A stretch of 64,000 nt of DNA from Corynebacterium terpenotabidum Y-11 (GCF_000418365.1 NC_021663.1:1302001-1366000); one strand, 5' to 3'. Shown: positions 38,357 through 48,794, counted from the stretch's first letter. The notes: generated by a model not told the origin, from the sequence alone. Numbers and translations: made by a program.

Positions 38357-40438
38357 GTGACTCTCCCCCCGGATCTTGAATCCCGTACCGTCCGGAACTA
38401 CCCGGAGGACTGGACGGAGCTGGACACCCGGGCGGTCGATACCGCACGCGTGCTCGCAGCAGATGCCGTCGAGAACTGCGGTTCCGGACATCCCGGCACC
38501 GCCATGTCACTCGCTCCCCTGGCCTACACCTTGTACCAGCGGGTGCTCCGCCACGACCCGACCGATACCGCCTGGGTCGGCCGTGACCGCTTCGTGCTGT
38601 CCGCCGGTCACAGCTCCCTGACCCAGTACATCCAGCTCTACCTGGGTGGTTTCGGACTGGAGCTCGACGATCTCAAGGCCCTGCGTACCTGGGGTTCCCT
38701 GACCCCGGGTCACCCCGAGGTCGGTCACACCGCCGGTGTGGAGATCACCACCGGACCGCTGGGCCAGGGCCTCGCGTCGGCCGTGGGCATGGCCATGGCT
38801 GCTCGCCGCGAGCGTGGCCTGTTCGATCCGGAGGCCCCGGCCGGTGAGTCCCCCTTCGACCACGGTATCTACGTCATCGCCTCCGACGGTGACGTCCAGG
38901 AGGGCGTGACCGCCGAAGCGTCCTCCCTCGCCGGCACTCAGCAGCTCGGTAATCTCATCGTCTTCTGGGACGACAACTCGATCTCCATCGAGGACAACAC
39001 CGACATCGCCTTCACCGAGGACGTTGTCGCCCGCTACGCGGCCTACGGCTGGCAGACCCTCGAGGCCAACGCGGAGGACGTCACCGGCATCCTCGCGGCT
39101 GTCGCTGAGGCGCAGGCGGACACGACCCGCCCGTCCTTCATCCGGATCCGTTCGGTCATCGGCTACCCCGCCCCGACGAAGATGAACACCGGTGGCGTCC
39201 ACGGTGCCGCCCTCGGCGCCGACGAGGTCGCCGGGACCAAGGAGGCCCTCGGCTTCGACCCGGCCGAACACTTCGCCGTCGCTGACGAGGTCATCGCCCA
39301 TACCCGTGGCCTGGTCGAGCGCTCCACCGCGGCCCGCGCCGCGTGGCAGGAAGGGTTCGACGCCTGGGCGTCCGCCAACCCGGAGCGCCGGGCGCTGCTC
39401 GACCGCCTCACCGCCCGCGAACTGCCTGCGGACTTCGACGCTGACCTGCCGACCTGGGAGGCCGGCGCCTCCGTCGCCACCCGCAAGGCCTCCGAGGCCG
39501 CCCTGCAGTCCCTGGGTGCGACGATGCCGGAACTCTGGGGCGGTTCGGCCGACCTCGCCGGCTCCACCAACACCATCATCAAGGGTTCCCCCTCGTTCGG
39601 CCCGGAGTCCATCTCCACCGACGCCTGGACCGCCGAGCCCTACGGCCGCAACCTCCACTTCGGTATCCGTGAGCACGCCATGGGCGCGATCCTCAACGGC
39701 ATCGCCCTGCACGGCGGCACACGCCCCTACGGTGCGACCTTCCTCCAGTTCGCTGACTACATGCGTGGCGCGGTCCGTCTCGCCGCGCTGATGAGCACCG
39801 ACGTCTACTACGTGTGGACGCACGACTCCATCGGTCTCGGCGAGGACGGTCCGACCCACCAGCCGGTCGAGCATCTCGCGTCGTTGCGCGCCATCCCCAA
39901 CCTCTCGGTGATCCGCCCGGCGGACGCCAACGAGGCAGCCCAGGGCTGGGCCGCCGCACTCAAGGCCCCGGCCGCCCCCAAGGCCCTGATCTTCACCCGC
40001 CAGAACCTGCCGGTGCTCGAGGGCACTGCGGAGAAGGCCGCTGAGGGTGTCGCCCGCGGCGCCTATGTCCTCGTCGAATCGTCCACCGAGGTACCGCAGG
40101 TCATCCTGCTCGCCACCGGGTCCGAGGTGCAGCTCGCCGTCGAGGCCGCCGCCACCCTGGAGTCCGAGGGCATCGGCACCCGCGTCGTCTCCGTGCCCTG
40201 CATGGAATGGTTCGAGGCCCAGGACGCCGACTACCGCGAGTCGGTCCTGCCCGCCGCGGTGTCCGCCAGGGTCTCCGTCGAAGCCGGTATCGCCATGCCG
40301 TGGAAGGCCTACACCGGCCTGGCCGGCGCCAACATTTCCCTGGAGCACTTCGGTGCCTCCGCCGACTACCAGACCCTGTTCCGCGAGTACGGCATCACGG
40401 CCGAGGCCGTGGCCGCCGCCGCCCGCGCTCTGGTCTGA
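38357..40438 (+). CDS. tkt: Transketolase
   Basis: ThDP- and Mg2+-dependent enzyme, 693 residues, moving two-carbon units in the pentose phosphate pathway. Conserved segments include [43 protein letters not shown], the ThDP-binding [13 protein letters not shown]...[10 protein letters not shown], and [13 protein letters not shown] with the catalytic Glu. [19 protein letters not shown] and [11 protein letters not shown] follow in the pyrimidine-binding domain. GTG 38357 is preceded by AAGGAAGG about 11 nt upstream. First gene of the tkt-tal-zwf-opcA-pgl operon. Confidence 0.98.
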   Translation: MTLPPDLESRTVRNYPEDWTELDTRAVDTARVLAADAVENCGSGHPGTAMSLAPLAYTLYQRVLRHDPTDTAWVGRDRFVLSAGHSSLTQYIQLYLGGFGLELDDLKALRTWGSLTPGHPEVGHTAGVEITTGPLGQGLASAVGMAMAARRERGLFDPEAPAGESPFDHGIYVIASDGDVQEGVTAEASSLAGTQQLGNLIVFWDDNSISIEDNTDIAFTEDVVARYAAYGWQTLEANAEDVTGILAAVAEAQADTTRPSFIRIRSVIGYPAPTKMNTGGVHGAALGADEVAGTKEALGFDPAEHFAVADEVIAHTRGLVERSTAARAAWQEGFDAWASANPERRALLDRLTARELPADFDADLPTWEAGASVATRKASEAALQSLGATMPELWGGSADLAGSTNTIIKGSPSFGPESISTDAWTAEPYGRNLHFGIREHAMGAILNGIALHGGTRPYGATFLQFADYMRGAVRLAALMSTDVYYVWTHDSIGLGEDGPTHQPVEHLASLRAIPNLSVIRPADANEAAQGWAAALKAPAAPKALIFTRQNLPVLEGTAEKAAEGVARGAYVLVESSTEVPQVILLATGSEVQLAVEAAATLESEGIGTRVVSVPCMEWFEAQDADYRESVLPAAVSARVSVEAGIAMPWKAYTGLAGANISLEHFGASADYQTLFREYGITAEAVAAAARALV

Positions 40439-40514
40439 TCCAGTCTGCTCCCGTTCCGCCCTGTTCTGCCCCGTTTTGCCCGCCGCCTCCCTGCTGAAAG
40501 CTGGTTCCCCGCCG

Positions 40515-41621
40515 ATGTCCATCTCCGCCACCCCCGTAGCTGACCTCGCCGCCGCCGGTACTTCCGTCTGGCTGGACGACCTGTCCCGTGACCGGATCAC
40601 CAGCGGCAACCTCGCCGACCTCATCGCCACCTCCGGTGTCGTCGGCGTGACCACCAACCCCGCCATCTTCGCCTCCGCCATGTCGACGGGCACCGCCTAT
40701 GACGCCCAGATCGACGATCTGAAGGACGCCGGGGCGGACGTCACCGACGCCGTGTTCACCATGGCCGTCGACGATGTCCGCAACGCCTGCGACGTCTTCG
40801 CCGAGGTCTACACCGCGTCCGCCGGCGTGGACGGCCGGGTCTCCATCGAGGTTGACCCCCGCCTGGCCGAGGACCCGACTGAGACCGTGGCCCAGGCGAA
40901 GGCCCTGCGCGAGCGGGTGGGCCGGGAGAACGTCATGATCAAGATCCCGGCGACCGAGGTCTGTCTCCCGGCAATCACCGAGGTCCTCGGTGCGGGCATC
41001 AGCGTCAACGTCACCCTCATCTTCTCCGTCGCCCGCTACCGCCAGGTCATCGACGCCTTCCTCGCCGGTATCGAACTGGCGAAGGCCAACGGCCACGACC
41101 TGTCCACCATCCATTCCGTCGCCAGCTTCTTCGTGTCCCGGGTCGACTCCGAGATCGACCGGCGCCTCGACGACACCGGTGGGGCCGCCGCCCTCGCCCT
41201 CAAGGGCCGGGCCGGTGTGGCCAACGCCCGCCTGGCCTACGACGCCTTCACTGACCTGCTGCTCACCGGCTCCCGCTGGCGTGCACTGGCCGCGGCCGGC
41301 GCGAACATCCAGCGTCCGCTGTGGGCGTCGACCTCGGTGAAGAACCCGGAGTACTCCGACACCCTGTACGTCACCGAGCTGGCCGGTCCGCACACCGTCA
41401 ACACCATGCCGGAGAACACGCTGGTCGCCACCCTTGACCACGGCGTCGTCACCGGTGACACGCTCACCGGCAGCGGTACGGAGGCCGCCGAGGTCTTCGA
41501 CGCCCTGGAGGGTGTCGACATTGACCTCGCCGATGTCTTCGCCGTACTCGAGCGTGAGGGCGTGGAGAAGTTCGTCAGCTCGTGGACCGACCTGCTCGAT
41601 GTGATCGGGGCCCGACTGTGA
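40515..41621 (+). CDS. tal: Transaldolase
   Basis: Class I aldolase-type enzyme, 368 residues, transferring dihydroxyacetone between sugar phosphates. It is the long actinobacterial subtype. The Schiff-base lysine is in [27 protein letters not shown] is the N-terminal signature, and [19 protein letters not shown] follows the active site. It begins 76 bp after the tkt stop and overlaps zwf by 4 bp (GTGA). Confidence 0.97.
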   Translation: MSISATPVADLAAAGTSVWLDDLSRDRITSGNLADLIATSGVVGVTTNPAIFASAMSTGTAYDAQIDDLKDAGADVTDAVFTMAVDDVRNACDVFAEVYTASAGVDGRVSIEVDPRLAEDPTETVAQAKALRERVGRENVMIKIPATEVCLPAITEVLGAGISVNVTLIFSVARYRQVIDAFLAGIELAKANGHDLSTIHSVASFFVSRVDSEIDRRLDDTGGAAALALKGRAGVANARLAYDAFTDLLLTGSRWRALAAAGANIQRPLWASTSVKNPEYSDTLYVTELAGPHTVNTMPENTLVATLDHGVVTGDTLTGSGTEAAEVFDALEGVDIDLADVFAVLEREGVEKFVSSWTDLLDVIGARL

Positions 41622-43135
41622 CAGGCAATCTGTTGCGGGACGCTGAAGACCGGCGTCTCCCCCGCATCGCTGGCCCCTGCGGCCTGGTGATTTTCGGAGT
41701 CACCGGTGACCTCGCCCGCAAGAAGCTGCTGCCCGCCGTCTATGACCTCGCCAACCGGGGTCTGCTCCCCGCCGGATTCAGTCTCGTCGGATACGGCCGC
41801 CGCGACTGGACCAAGGAGGAGTTCGAGGCGGAGGTGCTGTCCAGCGTCCGCGACCGGGCCCGCACCCCCTGGCGTGATTCGGTCTGGGACCAGCTCGCCG
41901 CCGGCATCCAGTTCGTCAAGGGCGACTTCGTCACCGACGAGGCCTTTGACAACCTCGCCGCGATGACTCGCCGGATGGACGCCGACCGCGGCACCGCCGG
42001 CAACTGGGCCTACTACCTCTCCGTGCCGCCACAGTACTTCTCGGACGTGTGCAACCAGCTGGAACGCTCCGGCCTGGCCGACAGCTCCAACGGTTGGCGT
42101 CGCGTCGTCATCGAGAAGCCCTTCGGTCACGACGAGGAGTCCGCCCGGAAGCTGAACCAGACGGTGAACTCGGTCTTCCCTGAGTCCTCGGTCTTCCGTA
42201 TCGACCACTACCTGGGCAAGGAGACGGTGCAGAACATCCTGGTGCTGCGCTTCGCCAACCAGATTTTCGAGCCGCTGTTCAACTCCCGCTACATCGACCA
42301 CGTGCAGATCACCATGGCCGAGGACATCGGCCTGGGGGGCCGGGCCGGCTACTACGACGGAATCGGTGCCGCCCGTGACGTCATGCAGAACCACCTCCTT
42401 CAGCTACTCGCCCTCGTGGCGATGGACGAACCGGTGACCTTCTCCCCCGGCGAACTCAAGGCGGAGAAACTCAAGGTCCTCAAGGCGACCCGCGCGGTGG
42501 AGCCGTTCGCACAGACCACCGCCCACGGCCAGTACACCGCCGGTTGGCAGGGCTCCGAGTTCGTCCCGGGTCTGCGGGAAGAAGACGGCTTCGACCCCGA
42601 TTCCGGCACCGAGACCTACGCCGCCGCCACCTTCGGCATCAACTCCCGCCGCTGGGCCGGGGTGCCGTTCTACCTGCGCACCGGCAAGCGGCTGGGACGC
42701 CGGGTCACGGAGATCGCCCTGGTCTTCAAGTCCGCACCGCACCAGTCCTTCACCGCGGGGCAGACCGAGGCCCAGGGCGACAATGTCCTGGTCATCCGGG
42801 TTCAACCCGATGAGGGTGTGCTGTTGCGCTTCGGCTCGAAGGTCCCGGGCTCGGCCATGGACGTCCGCGACGTGAACATGGACTTCTCCTACTCGGAGGC
42901 CTTCACCGAGCAGTCGCCCGAAGCCTATGAGCGGCTCATTCTCGACGCACTGCTCGATGAAGGCAGCCTCTTCCCCACCAACGAAGAGGTCGAGGAATCC
43001 TGGCGGATCCTCGACCCCGTGCTCACCCACTGGGCGGAGACCGGCCGTCCCGAGGAATACCGGGCCGGAACCTGGGGCCCGGCCGGCGCAGACCGGATGC
43101 TGGGCCGTGAACAGCGAACCTGGAGGCGACCGTGA
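41618..43135 (+). CDS. zwf: Glucose-6-phosphate 1-dehydrogenase
   Basis: First oxidative pentose phosphate step, reducing NADP+ while oxidising glucose 6-phosphate. Of 505 residues, the Rossmann motif is [19 protein letters not shown] and the catalytic motif is [10 protein letters not shown], with the lysine of EKPFGHD before it. In corynebacteria the enzyme works with the OpcA protein encoded directly downstream. The GTG start shares GTGA with the tal stop, so translation is coupled. Confidence 0.98.
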   Translation: MTGNLLRDAEDRRLPRIAGPCGLVIFGVTGDLARKKLLPAVYDLANRGLLPAGFSLVGYGRRDWTKEEFEAEVLSSVRDRARTPWRDSVWDQLAAGIQFVKGDFVTDEAFDNLAAMTRRMDADRGTAGNWAYYLSVPPQYFSDVCNQLERSGLADSSNGWRRVVIEKPFGHDEESARKLNQTVNSVFPESSVFRIDHYLGKETVQNILVLRFANQIFEPLFNSRYIDHVQITMAEDIGLGGRAGYYDGIGAARDVMQNHLLQLLALVAMDEPVTFSPGELKAEKLKVLKATRAVEPFAQTTAHGQYTAGWQGSEFVPGLREEDGFDPDSGTETYAAATFGINSRRWAGVPFYLRTGKRLGRRVTEIALVFKSAPHQSFTAGQTEAQGDNVLVIRVQPDEGVLLRFGSKVPGSAMDVRDVNMDFSYSEAFTEQSPEAYERLILDALLDEGSLFPTNEEVEESWRILDPVLTHWAETGRPEEYRAGTWGPAGADRMLGREQRTWRRP

Positions 43136-44184
43136 CCACACCCGAATCCACCGGAGTCGGTTCTTCCGGCGTCGGACAGCTCGACGGCCGAATGAACCTC
43201 GGCCGCACCACCACCCACCGCATCACCAGGGCCCTGCGCTCGCTGCGGGAGAAGCGCGGCGAGGTCACCACCGGCCGCGTCCTCACCCTCATCGTCTCCG
43301 CACGCTCCGAGGAAGACCTCGACTCCGTCGTCCGTGGGGCCAATGAGGCGTCTCGGGAGCATCCGGCCCGCGTCATCGTGGTCATCCATGACCGCTCCAC
43401 CGATGAGGTCTCCCTCGACGCCGAACTCATTGTCGGTGGTCAGGCGGGTGCGGCAGAGATCATCTTCATGCGGCTGCACGGGGAACTCGCCGACCACGCC
43501 GACTCCGTCGTCATGCCCCTGCTCCTGCCGGACACCCCCGTCGTGGTCTGGTGGCCGTTCACCTCCCCGCGCAACCCGGCCGGAGATTCACTGGGCAGGC
43601 TGGCGTCCCGTCGGATCACCGACTCCTTCTCGGACGCCGCGGCGGGCAAGGGCGCCAAAGCGATCTTCCGCCGCCGGATCGGCTACACCCCGGGTGATTC
43701 CGACCTGGTGTGGAGCCGGATCACCCCGTGGCGTGGACTGTTGTCCAGTGCCGTCGAGCAGCACGCCGGGGACACGGTCACCGGGGTCGACATCACCGGG
43801 CCCGCCGAGGATCCGGCCGTCGACATCGCCGCCGGCTGGCTCGCCGACCGCTTCAGTGTGCCGGTGACCCGCTACGCAGGAACCTCCCCGGCGGTCCCCA
43901 TCGACGACGAGGGACTTGCCACAGCACCCGTGGAGCGGGTTGTCCTCCACTTCACCGGCGGTGACCTGGTCATGGAGGTCCTGGACCACCGCAGTGTCCG
44001 GATCCTCGACGGGGAGACCGACAATATCGTCACCCTGCACCGGCGCACCCTCGGCGAATGCCTCGCCGAGGAGTTGCGTCACCTGGAACCGGACGCCGCT
44101 TTCGGCGATGCCCTGCACGGGCTGCCGCGGGTGAGAGTGGCCCGGGAACCCGCCCCCGCCCCCGTCGAGGAGAGTCACCGGTGA
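43132..44184 (+). CDS. opcA: Glucose-6-phosphate dehydrogenase assembly protein OpcA
   Basis: A 350-residue actinobacterial/cyanobacterial protein needed for active, redox-responsive G6PDH. The family is recognised by GRVLTLIVSARSEEDLDSVV, PLLLPDTPVVVWWPFTSP and AIFRRRIGYTPGDSDLVWSRITPWRGLL (quoted in parts). No catalytic motif is expected. GTG start and 4-bp overlaps with both zwf and pgl show tight translational coupling. Confidence 0.96.
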   Translation: MTTPESTGVGSSGVGQLDGRMNLGRTTTHRITRALRSLREKRGEVTTGRVLTLIVSARSEEDLDSVVRGANEASREHPARVIVVIHDRSTDEVSLDAELIVGGQAGAAEIIFMRLHGELADHADSVVMPLLLPDTPVVVWWPFTSPRNPAGDSLGRLASRRITDSFSDAAAGKGAKAIFRRRIGYTPGDSDLVWSRITPWRGLLSSAVEQHAGDTVTGVDITGPAEDPAVDIAAGWLADRFSVPVTRYAGTSPAVPIDDEGLATAPVERVVLHFTGGDLVMEVLDHRSVRILDGETDNIVTLHRRTLGECLAEELRHLEPDAAFGDALHGLPRVRVAREPAPAPVEESHR

Positions 44185-44972
44185 GCGTCGCGCAGTGCGT
44201 CACCTGGCCGGACCAGCGGTCGCTGGTGGCCGGTGTCGCCCGGAACATTGTCGACCTGCTCGTCGACGTCCAGAAGCACGGTGGTGTCGGCGGGGCGTCG
44301 GGCAACGACGGGATGGCCCGGATCGTGCTCACCGGTGGCGGCGCAGGGATCGGCGTCCTTGCTGAACTGGCGGTGCTCGACCATGCGGCGACGCAGACCG
44401 CGGAGACCTTCCCGGTCGACGCTGTCGACTGGACCCGGGTCCACGTCTTCTTCGGTGACGAACGGTACGTCCCGGCCGACCACCCCGAGCGCAATGAGGG
44501 GCAGGCAGACGCCGCCCTGCTCGACCACGTCGGCATCCCCGCCGACCATGTGCACCGCTTCCCGGTGCCGACCCCGGGCGAGGATCCGACCGGTCCGGGG
44601 CTGGACGCCGCGGCCGGGGCCTATGCGGCGACCCTTGCGGAGTTCGCCCCCGCCGGGTTCGACCTGCACCTGCTGGGTATGGGACCGGAGGGGCACATCA
44701 ACTCACTGTTTCCGCACACTCCTGAGCTGAATTCGCCGGAACAGGTTGTTGCGGTCCGGGACTGCCCCAAGCCGCCGCCGGAACGGGTGTCTCTGACGCT
44801 GTCGGCGATCTCCTCGGCGCGTCAGGTCTGGATGCTTGTCTGCGGTGGGTCGAAGCGGGAGGCTGCCGGACATGCCGTGTCCGGGGATGATCCGGCCCAG
44901 TGGCCGGCTGCGGGTGCCCGCGGTTGCGTGGGCACAGTGGTCCATGTGGACGCTGGCGCTGACCCGCGCTGA
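44181..44972 (+). CDS. pgl: 6-phosphogluconolactonase
   Basis: Hydrolyses 6-phosphogluconolactone to 6-phosphogluconate (older corynebacterial name devB). Sugar-isomerase-like fold of 263 residues with IVLTGGGAGIGVLAEL, the conserved FFGDERYVPADHPERN and LLGMGPEGHINSLFP, which carries the catalytic histidine. The last residues (DAGADPR) come from the first unit of a 30-bp tandem repeat that runs into the spacer, so the C-terminus may be variable between strains. The hairpin at 45390-45430 may end the operon. Confidence 0.95.
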   Translation: MSVAQCVTWPDQRSLVAGVARNIVDLLVDVQKHGGVGGASGNDGMARIVLTGGGAGIGVLAELAVLDHAATQTAETFPVDAVDWTRVHVFFGDERYVPADHPERNEGQADAALLDHVGIPADHVHRFPVPTPGEDPTGPGLDAAAGAYAATLAEFAPAGFDLHLLGMGPEGHINSLFPHTPELNSPEQVVAVRDCPKPPPERVSLTLSAISSARQVWMLVCGGSKREAAGHAVSGDDPAQWPAAGARGCVGTVVHVDAGADPR

Positions 44973-45040
44973 GTTGCGCTGACCCGCGCTGTGTCGTGCT
45001 GTGTTGCGATGACCCGCGCTGTGTCGTGCTGTGTCGTCGG
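44961..45040. repeat. 30-bp tandem repeat across the pgl stop codon
   Basis: Two copies of a unit beginning GACCCGCGCTGTGTCGTGCT lie at 44981-45010 and 45011-45040; a truncated 20-bp copy at 44961-44980 covers the end of pgl. Confidence 0.8.
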
Positions 45041-45260
45041 CAGAACCGCTCGGTCCTGCGGGCCAGTCATGGGTCTGGGGAGGCTGGGGAGTCTGCGATA
45101 ACTACGGGGTTTGCTGGACCCGCCCTTGGCCTGTGGGATCAGGCATGGGTCTGGGTCTGCGGTAGCTGTGGGGTTTGCCGGACCCGGTGCACCTGTTGCC
45201 CACCGCACGCAGCCCGTGGCGGAGTGCGTCGCGGGTGGTCATCCAGACCAGGTGAGCGGA
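45041..45260. repeat. Diverged direct repeat in the pgl-secG spacer
   Basis: The 32-bp segments 45091-45122 and 45155-45186 agree at 27 positions (both contain GGGGTTTGC). Each is preceded by ATGGGTCTGGG, so the duplicated unit is larger than 40 bp. No coding potential is evident in this stretch. Confidence 0.65.
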
Positions 45261-45353
45261 AACGCCATCCGTCTGGGATGAACGCCATCCGGTTGTGTCG
45301 ACGTGGCGGGAAAATCGACACAACCGGATGGCGTTTGTCCCGACCGGATGGCG
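45261..45353. repeat. Perfect 21-bp inverted repeat with flanking half copies
   Basis: The arms 45281-45301 and 45315-45335 are exact reverse complements, starting AACGCCATCCGGTTG. They are separated by 13 bp (45302-45314). Another AACGCCATCC lies 20 bp to the left (45261-45270) and CCGGATGGCG to the right (45344-45353). The element would form a very stable cruciform or RNA hairpin. It resembles REP-type palindromic elements; no coding function is seen. Confidence 0.85.
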
Positions 45354-45389
45354 GTGGACGGGTCGCGACAGCGTCCGCAGCACAGCAGA

Positions 45390-45430
45390 AACCCCGGTCA
45401 CTTCCTCATCAACAGGATGTGACCGGGGTT
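45390..45430. terminator. Bidirectional terminator-like hairpin between pgl and secG
   Basis: The 12-bp arms AACCCCGGTCAC (45390-45401) and GTGACCGGGGTT (45419-45430) are perfectly complementary, with a 17-nt loop and CTTC after the right arm. It can serve pgl on the plus strand and secG on the minus strand. Confidence 0.75.
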
Positions 45431-45470
45431 CTTCGCGGACTGGCTGCAGCGGGTGCGCCCGGGTCCGCAG

Positions 45471-45559
45471 CTGCAGATCTACAGATCTGCCGACCCATGG
45501 ATCTGTCGAGCTGCAGATCTACGGATCTGCGGACCTACAGAGCTACAGATCTGCCGACC
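45471..45559. repeat. 40-bp-period repeats containing CAGATCTG-type palindromes
   Basis: The 25-bp segments 45471-45495 and 45511-45535 differ at two positions and are spaced by exactly 40 bp. A third, 17-bp copy is at 45543-45559. Each carries CTGCAGATCTAC or CTACAGATCTGCC. The array ends 16 bp before the secG stop codon. Confidence 0.75.
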
Positions 45560-45574
45560 TGCGGACCCGCCGAC

Positions 45575-45811
45575 CTAGAGGTCGTAGTTGAGCACCAGGT
45601 TCAGACCGATAATGGCCGCCAGCCAGAGCACCGCAGTGATGATGGTCAGCCGGTCGAGGTTCTTCTCCACCACGGTGGAACCGGACAGGCTCGACTGCAT
45701 GCCGCCGCCGAAGAGGCTCGACAGTCCGCCGCCCTTGCCCTTGTGCAGCAGGATGGACAGCCCCATGAGGAGACTGGTGATCACCAGCAGGATCTGGAGG
45801 GTGAGAATCAC
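45575..45811 (-). CDS. secG: Protein translocase subunit SecG
   Basis: Small membrane subunit, 78 residues, of the SecYEG channel. Two transmembrane helices (ILLVITSLLMGLSILL and LTIITAVLWLAAIIGLNLVL) flank the conserved cytoplasmic loop GGGLSSLFGGGMQSS. It lies 51 bp downstream of ppc on the same strand and may be read through from it. Confidence 0.94.
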   Translation of the reverse strand: MILTLQILLVITSLLMGLSILLHKGKGGGLSSLFGGGMQSSLSGSTVVEKNLDRLTIITAVLWLAAIIGLNLVLNYDL

Positions 45812-45862
45812 GGAGTGAGCCTTACATCAGTCGGAGTTACGGATAACGGGTACATCGTAGCA

Positions 45863-48727
45863 CTACCCGGAGTTGCGGAGGCCCGTGGCGAGGCCGTTCA
45901 TCGTCAACCGGATCCCGTCGAGGACATCCTCCGATTCATCACCGGCACGGTACCGGCGCAGCAGCTCCAACTGCAGGAGGTTCAGCGGGATGAGGTACGG
46001 GAAGCGGTTACGCATCGAGACCGCGAGCTCCGGGTTATCGTCGAGCAGACTCTCCGTCCCGGTGACCTGGACATACATGTCGAGGGTCAGGCGGAACTCC
46101 TTGACGATCGCATCGAAGATCCGTGACGCGTCGGTCTGGTCCGGAACCAGCCCGGAGTACAGGCGGGCGACCGCGAGATCAGCTTTGGCCATCACCTGCG
46201 CCATATTGGACATCACCGACCGGAAGAACGGCCACTCCCGGTGCAGGGACTGCAGGTATGCCAGCCGCGCGGGATCTCCGTCGATCCACGTACTCAGCGC
46301 GGACCCTACCCCGTACCAGCCGGGCAGCATGATCCGCGACTGCGACCAGGACAGCACCCACGGGATCGCCCGCAGGTCCGCGATACTGTTCGTCTGCTTC
46401 CGGGAACTCGGACGGGATCCGATATTGAGGTTGCCGATCTCCGCCAGCGGTGTTGACGCAGTGAAGTAGCCGATGAACCCCGGGTCCTCGTGCATCAGCG
46501 CCGCATAGGTCAGCCGGGAGCTCTCAGCCAGCTCCCGCATCGTGGCGTAGGCCTTGTCCGGTCCGTCGACCCGGTCCACCGGCAGCAGACTGGCCTCCAG
46601 CGTCGCCGAGACCAGGGCCTCGAGGTTGCGTCGGGCCACGGAGCGCACCCCGTATTTCGCGGAGATGATCTCGCCCTGCTCGGTGATCCGGACGCTGCCC
46701 TGCACCGCGCCTTCCGGCTGGGCGAGGATGGCCTCATGGCTGGGGCCGCCGCCGCGCCCGACGGTACCGCCCCGACCGTGGAAGAGCCGCAGTCCGAGTC
46801 CGGCGGCACGGGACGCCTCGACGAGGGCGAGTTCGGCGTCGTACAACGCCCAGTTCGCCGCGAAGTAGCCGCCGTCCTTGTTCGAGTCGGAGTAACCGAG
46901 CATGATCTCCTGCACACCGTCGCGGTGGTCGGTCACGTAGCTGCGGTAGAAGTCGAATCCCCACAGTTCCGTCATCACCGCCGCGCCGGCCTGCAGGTCG
47001 TCGATGGTCTCGAACAGGGGGATGACGTCGACGGAACCCTGGAGAACTCCTCCGTCGACCCGGATCAGGCCGACCTCCTTGAGCAGCAGCATTGGCTCGA
47101 GAATGTCGGACACCGAGGACGCCATGGAGATGATGCAGTGCGGCACCACCTCGGGTCCGAACTTGCGGGCTGCGGCCGCCGCGGAGCGGAAGATTCCGAG
47201 TTCCCGCTCGGTCGGTTCAGTCCACTGCGCCAGCGGGTCGATCAGCGGCCTCGGCGAGTGCAGCTCGGCGGTGAGCAGTGCGACCTTCTCCTCCTCCCCC
47301 AGGTCCGCGTAGTGATCGGTGACGCCGGCGCGGGAGAGCATCTCGGTGAGCACGTTCTCGAAGCTCTCCGAGTTCTGCCTCAGGTCCAGGGCGCTGAGGT
47401 GGAAGCCGAAGGTACGCAGCCCGGTGATGACGGTGGCGAGCCGGTGGTCGGCGATGAGTCCGTCGCTGGAGGCTCGCAGGGAGGTATCGATGACGGCCAG
47501 GTCGGCCAATGCCGACGCGGCGTCCGGGTACGGGGTGTGACCGTCGGCGATACCGGGGACGACGGAGGACGCCCCGAGCGTCGCCACGGCCGTGGCCGCC
47601 AACCGACCGCGGATGCCGTGGACGGCCTGGCGGTAGGGTTCATCGGCCCGGGAGGGAACGTCATTGTTCCCGCGGGCGGCGAGGTCCAGCAGCTCGGGGA
47701 GAACATCGGTGAGCCGGGTCGAGAGGCTGAGTTCGTGCTCCAGATCACGGAGTTCGTCGAGGTACCAGGCGAAGACGGTCTGGGCGGCGCGGTCGGTCGC
47801 GTAGCTGACGGTCTCTCCGGTGACGAAGGGGTTGCCGTCATGGTCACCCCCGATCCACGAGCCCGGCCGCAGCACGGGGGTGTCCGGAACGGTGTCCCCG
47901 AACTGTTCCCGCAGGGCGGTGCTGACCCGCAGGTTCAGCAGCGGAATCTCGTGGAGCAGGCTGATCGTGTAGTAGCGCAGACCCACGTTGATCTCGTCTT
48001 CGATGCGGGGACGCACCGAGCGGATCAGGGCGGTCTGCCACAGGACAGTGACGTGCCGTCGGATGTCGCGGTCGATCTGGGCGAGGCGTTCGTCACTACG
48101 GGCAGTCAGTCCGGCGGCGATGATCTGGCCGCGGTTGCGCATCAGTCGAGTGATGTCGGACTGCACGTCGAAGACGGTGCGGCGGCGGGTTTCGGTGGGA
48201 TGTGCGGTGAGCACGGGGGCGACGTAGGCCCGTTCCATGACCTCGGCGACCTGTCCGGCGGTGACGCCGGCGTCGGTGAGGGTGGGCCAGGTGGCGGCGA
48301 GGGTGGACGCTGGCGGTGGGTTCCCGGCGTCGGCGAGATGGTCTCGGACGCGTTCCTCATGCAGATCCTCGGCGAGGTTGGCCAGCAGGCCGAAGTGACT
48401 GAACGCCCGGATGACGGGCAGCGCCCGGTCCGCGGGCAGGTCGCCCAGCCGGGCGGCGAGGTCGTCGACGGTGCCGTCGCCCTGCCGGATATCGAAGGAC
48501 GCCCGCCGGGCGGATTCGACGAGGGCGAAGATCTCCTCCCCCTCCTGTTCCCTCACCACGTCGCCGAGAACGGCGCCGAGGTAGCGGATGTCCTGTCGGA
48601 CGCCGGGGACGATATCGGGGATGTCCACGTCGGGCGGTGCCACTGGGACCGCGGTCCCGGGGACGGTGTGCCGGGTGGAGCTGGACTGCTGGCCGTTCTC
48701 AGCGGGTGTGTGTGGCATGCCCGTCAT
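45863..48727 (-). CDS. ppc: Phosphoenolpyruvate carboxylase
   Basis: Anaplerotic enzyme that carboxylates PEP to oxaloacetate. About 954 residues, slightly longer than the C. glutamicum protein because of an N-terminal extension of ~30 residues. The catalytic histidine is in VLTAHPTETRRRT, with GGDHDGNPFV, the FHGRGGTVGRGGGPSHEAI loop and GYSDSNKDGGYF. The C-terminal RNRFPYLIPLNLLQ and NGLATGLRNSG contribute to the allosteric (aspartate) site in this family. Starts at 48739, 48727 and 48718 are all in frame; 48727 is chosen for the AGGG just upstream. Confidence 0.97.
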   Translation of the reverse strand: MTGMPHTPAENGQQSSSTRHTVPGTAVPVAPPDVDIPDIVPGVRQDIRYLGAVLGDVVREQEGEEIFALVESARRASFDIRQGDGTVDDLAARLGDLPADRALPVIRAFSHFGLLANLAEDLHEERVRDHLADAGNPPPASTLAATWPTLTDAGVTAGQVAEVMERAYVAPVLTAHPTETRRRTVFDVQSDITRLMRNRGQIIAAGLTARSDERLAQIDRDIRRHVTVLWQTALIRSVRPRIEDEINVGLRYYTISLLHEIPLLNLRVSTALREQFGDTVPDTPVLRPGSWIGGDHDGNPFVTGETVSYATDRAAQTVFAWYLDELRDLEHELSLSTRLTDVLPELLDLAARGNNDVPSRADEPYRQAVHGIRGRLAATAVATLGASSVVPGIADGHTPYPDAASALADLAVIDTSLRASSDGLIADHRLATVITGLRTFGFHLSALDLRQNSESFENVLTEMLSRAGVTDHYADLGEEEKVALLTAELHSPRPLIDPLAQWTEPTERELGIFRSAAAAARKFGPEVVPHCIISMASSVSDILEPMLLLKEVGLIRVDGGVLQGSVDVIPLFETIDDLQAGAAVMTELWGFDFYRSYVTDHRDGVQEIMLGYSDSNKDGGYFAANWALYDAELALVEASRAAGLGLRLFHGRGGTVGRGGGPSHEAILAQPEGAVQGSVRITEQGEIISAKYGVRSVARRNLEALVSATLEASLLPVDRVDGPDKAYATMRELAESSRLTYAALMHEDPGFIGYFTASTPLAEIGNLNIGSRPSSRKQTNSIADLRAIPWVLSWSQSRIMLPGWYGVGSALSTWIDGDPARLAYLQSLHREWPFFRSVMSNMAQVMAKADLAVARLYSGLVPDQTDASRIFDAIVKEFRLTLDMYVQVTGTESLLDDNPELAVSMRNRFPYLIPLNLLQLELLRRYRAGDESEDVLDGIRLTMNGLATGLRNSG

Positions 48728-48794
48728 TCTGCCCTGCACCGCCGGGTCCTGCAGGGCAGACTGGGCGCGCCCGGGTTGAGGACCCGGGGCGGGC

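Noticed and set aside
38507..40693. 728-codon frame antisense to tkt
   Set aside because: Same shadow effect; tkt on the plus strand has complete family motifs.
45471..45559. Possible CRISPR array
   Set aside because: Only three imperfect copies, no conserved spacer size and no cas genes in the window.
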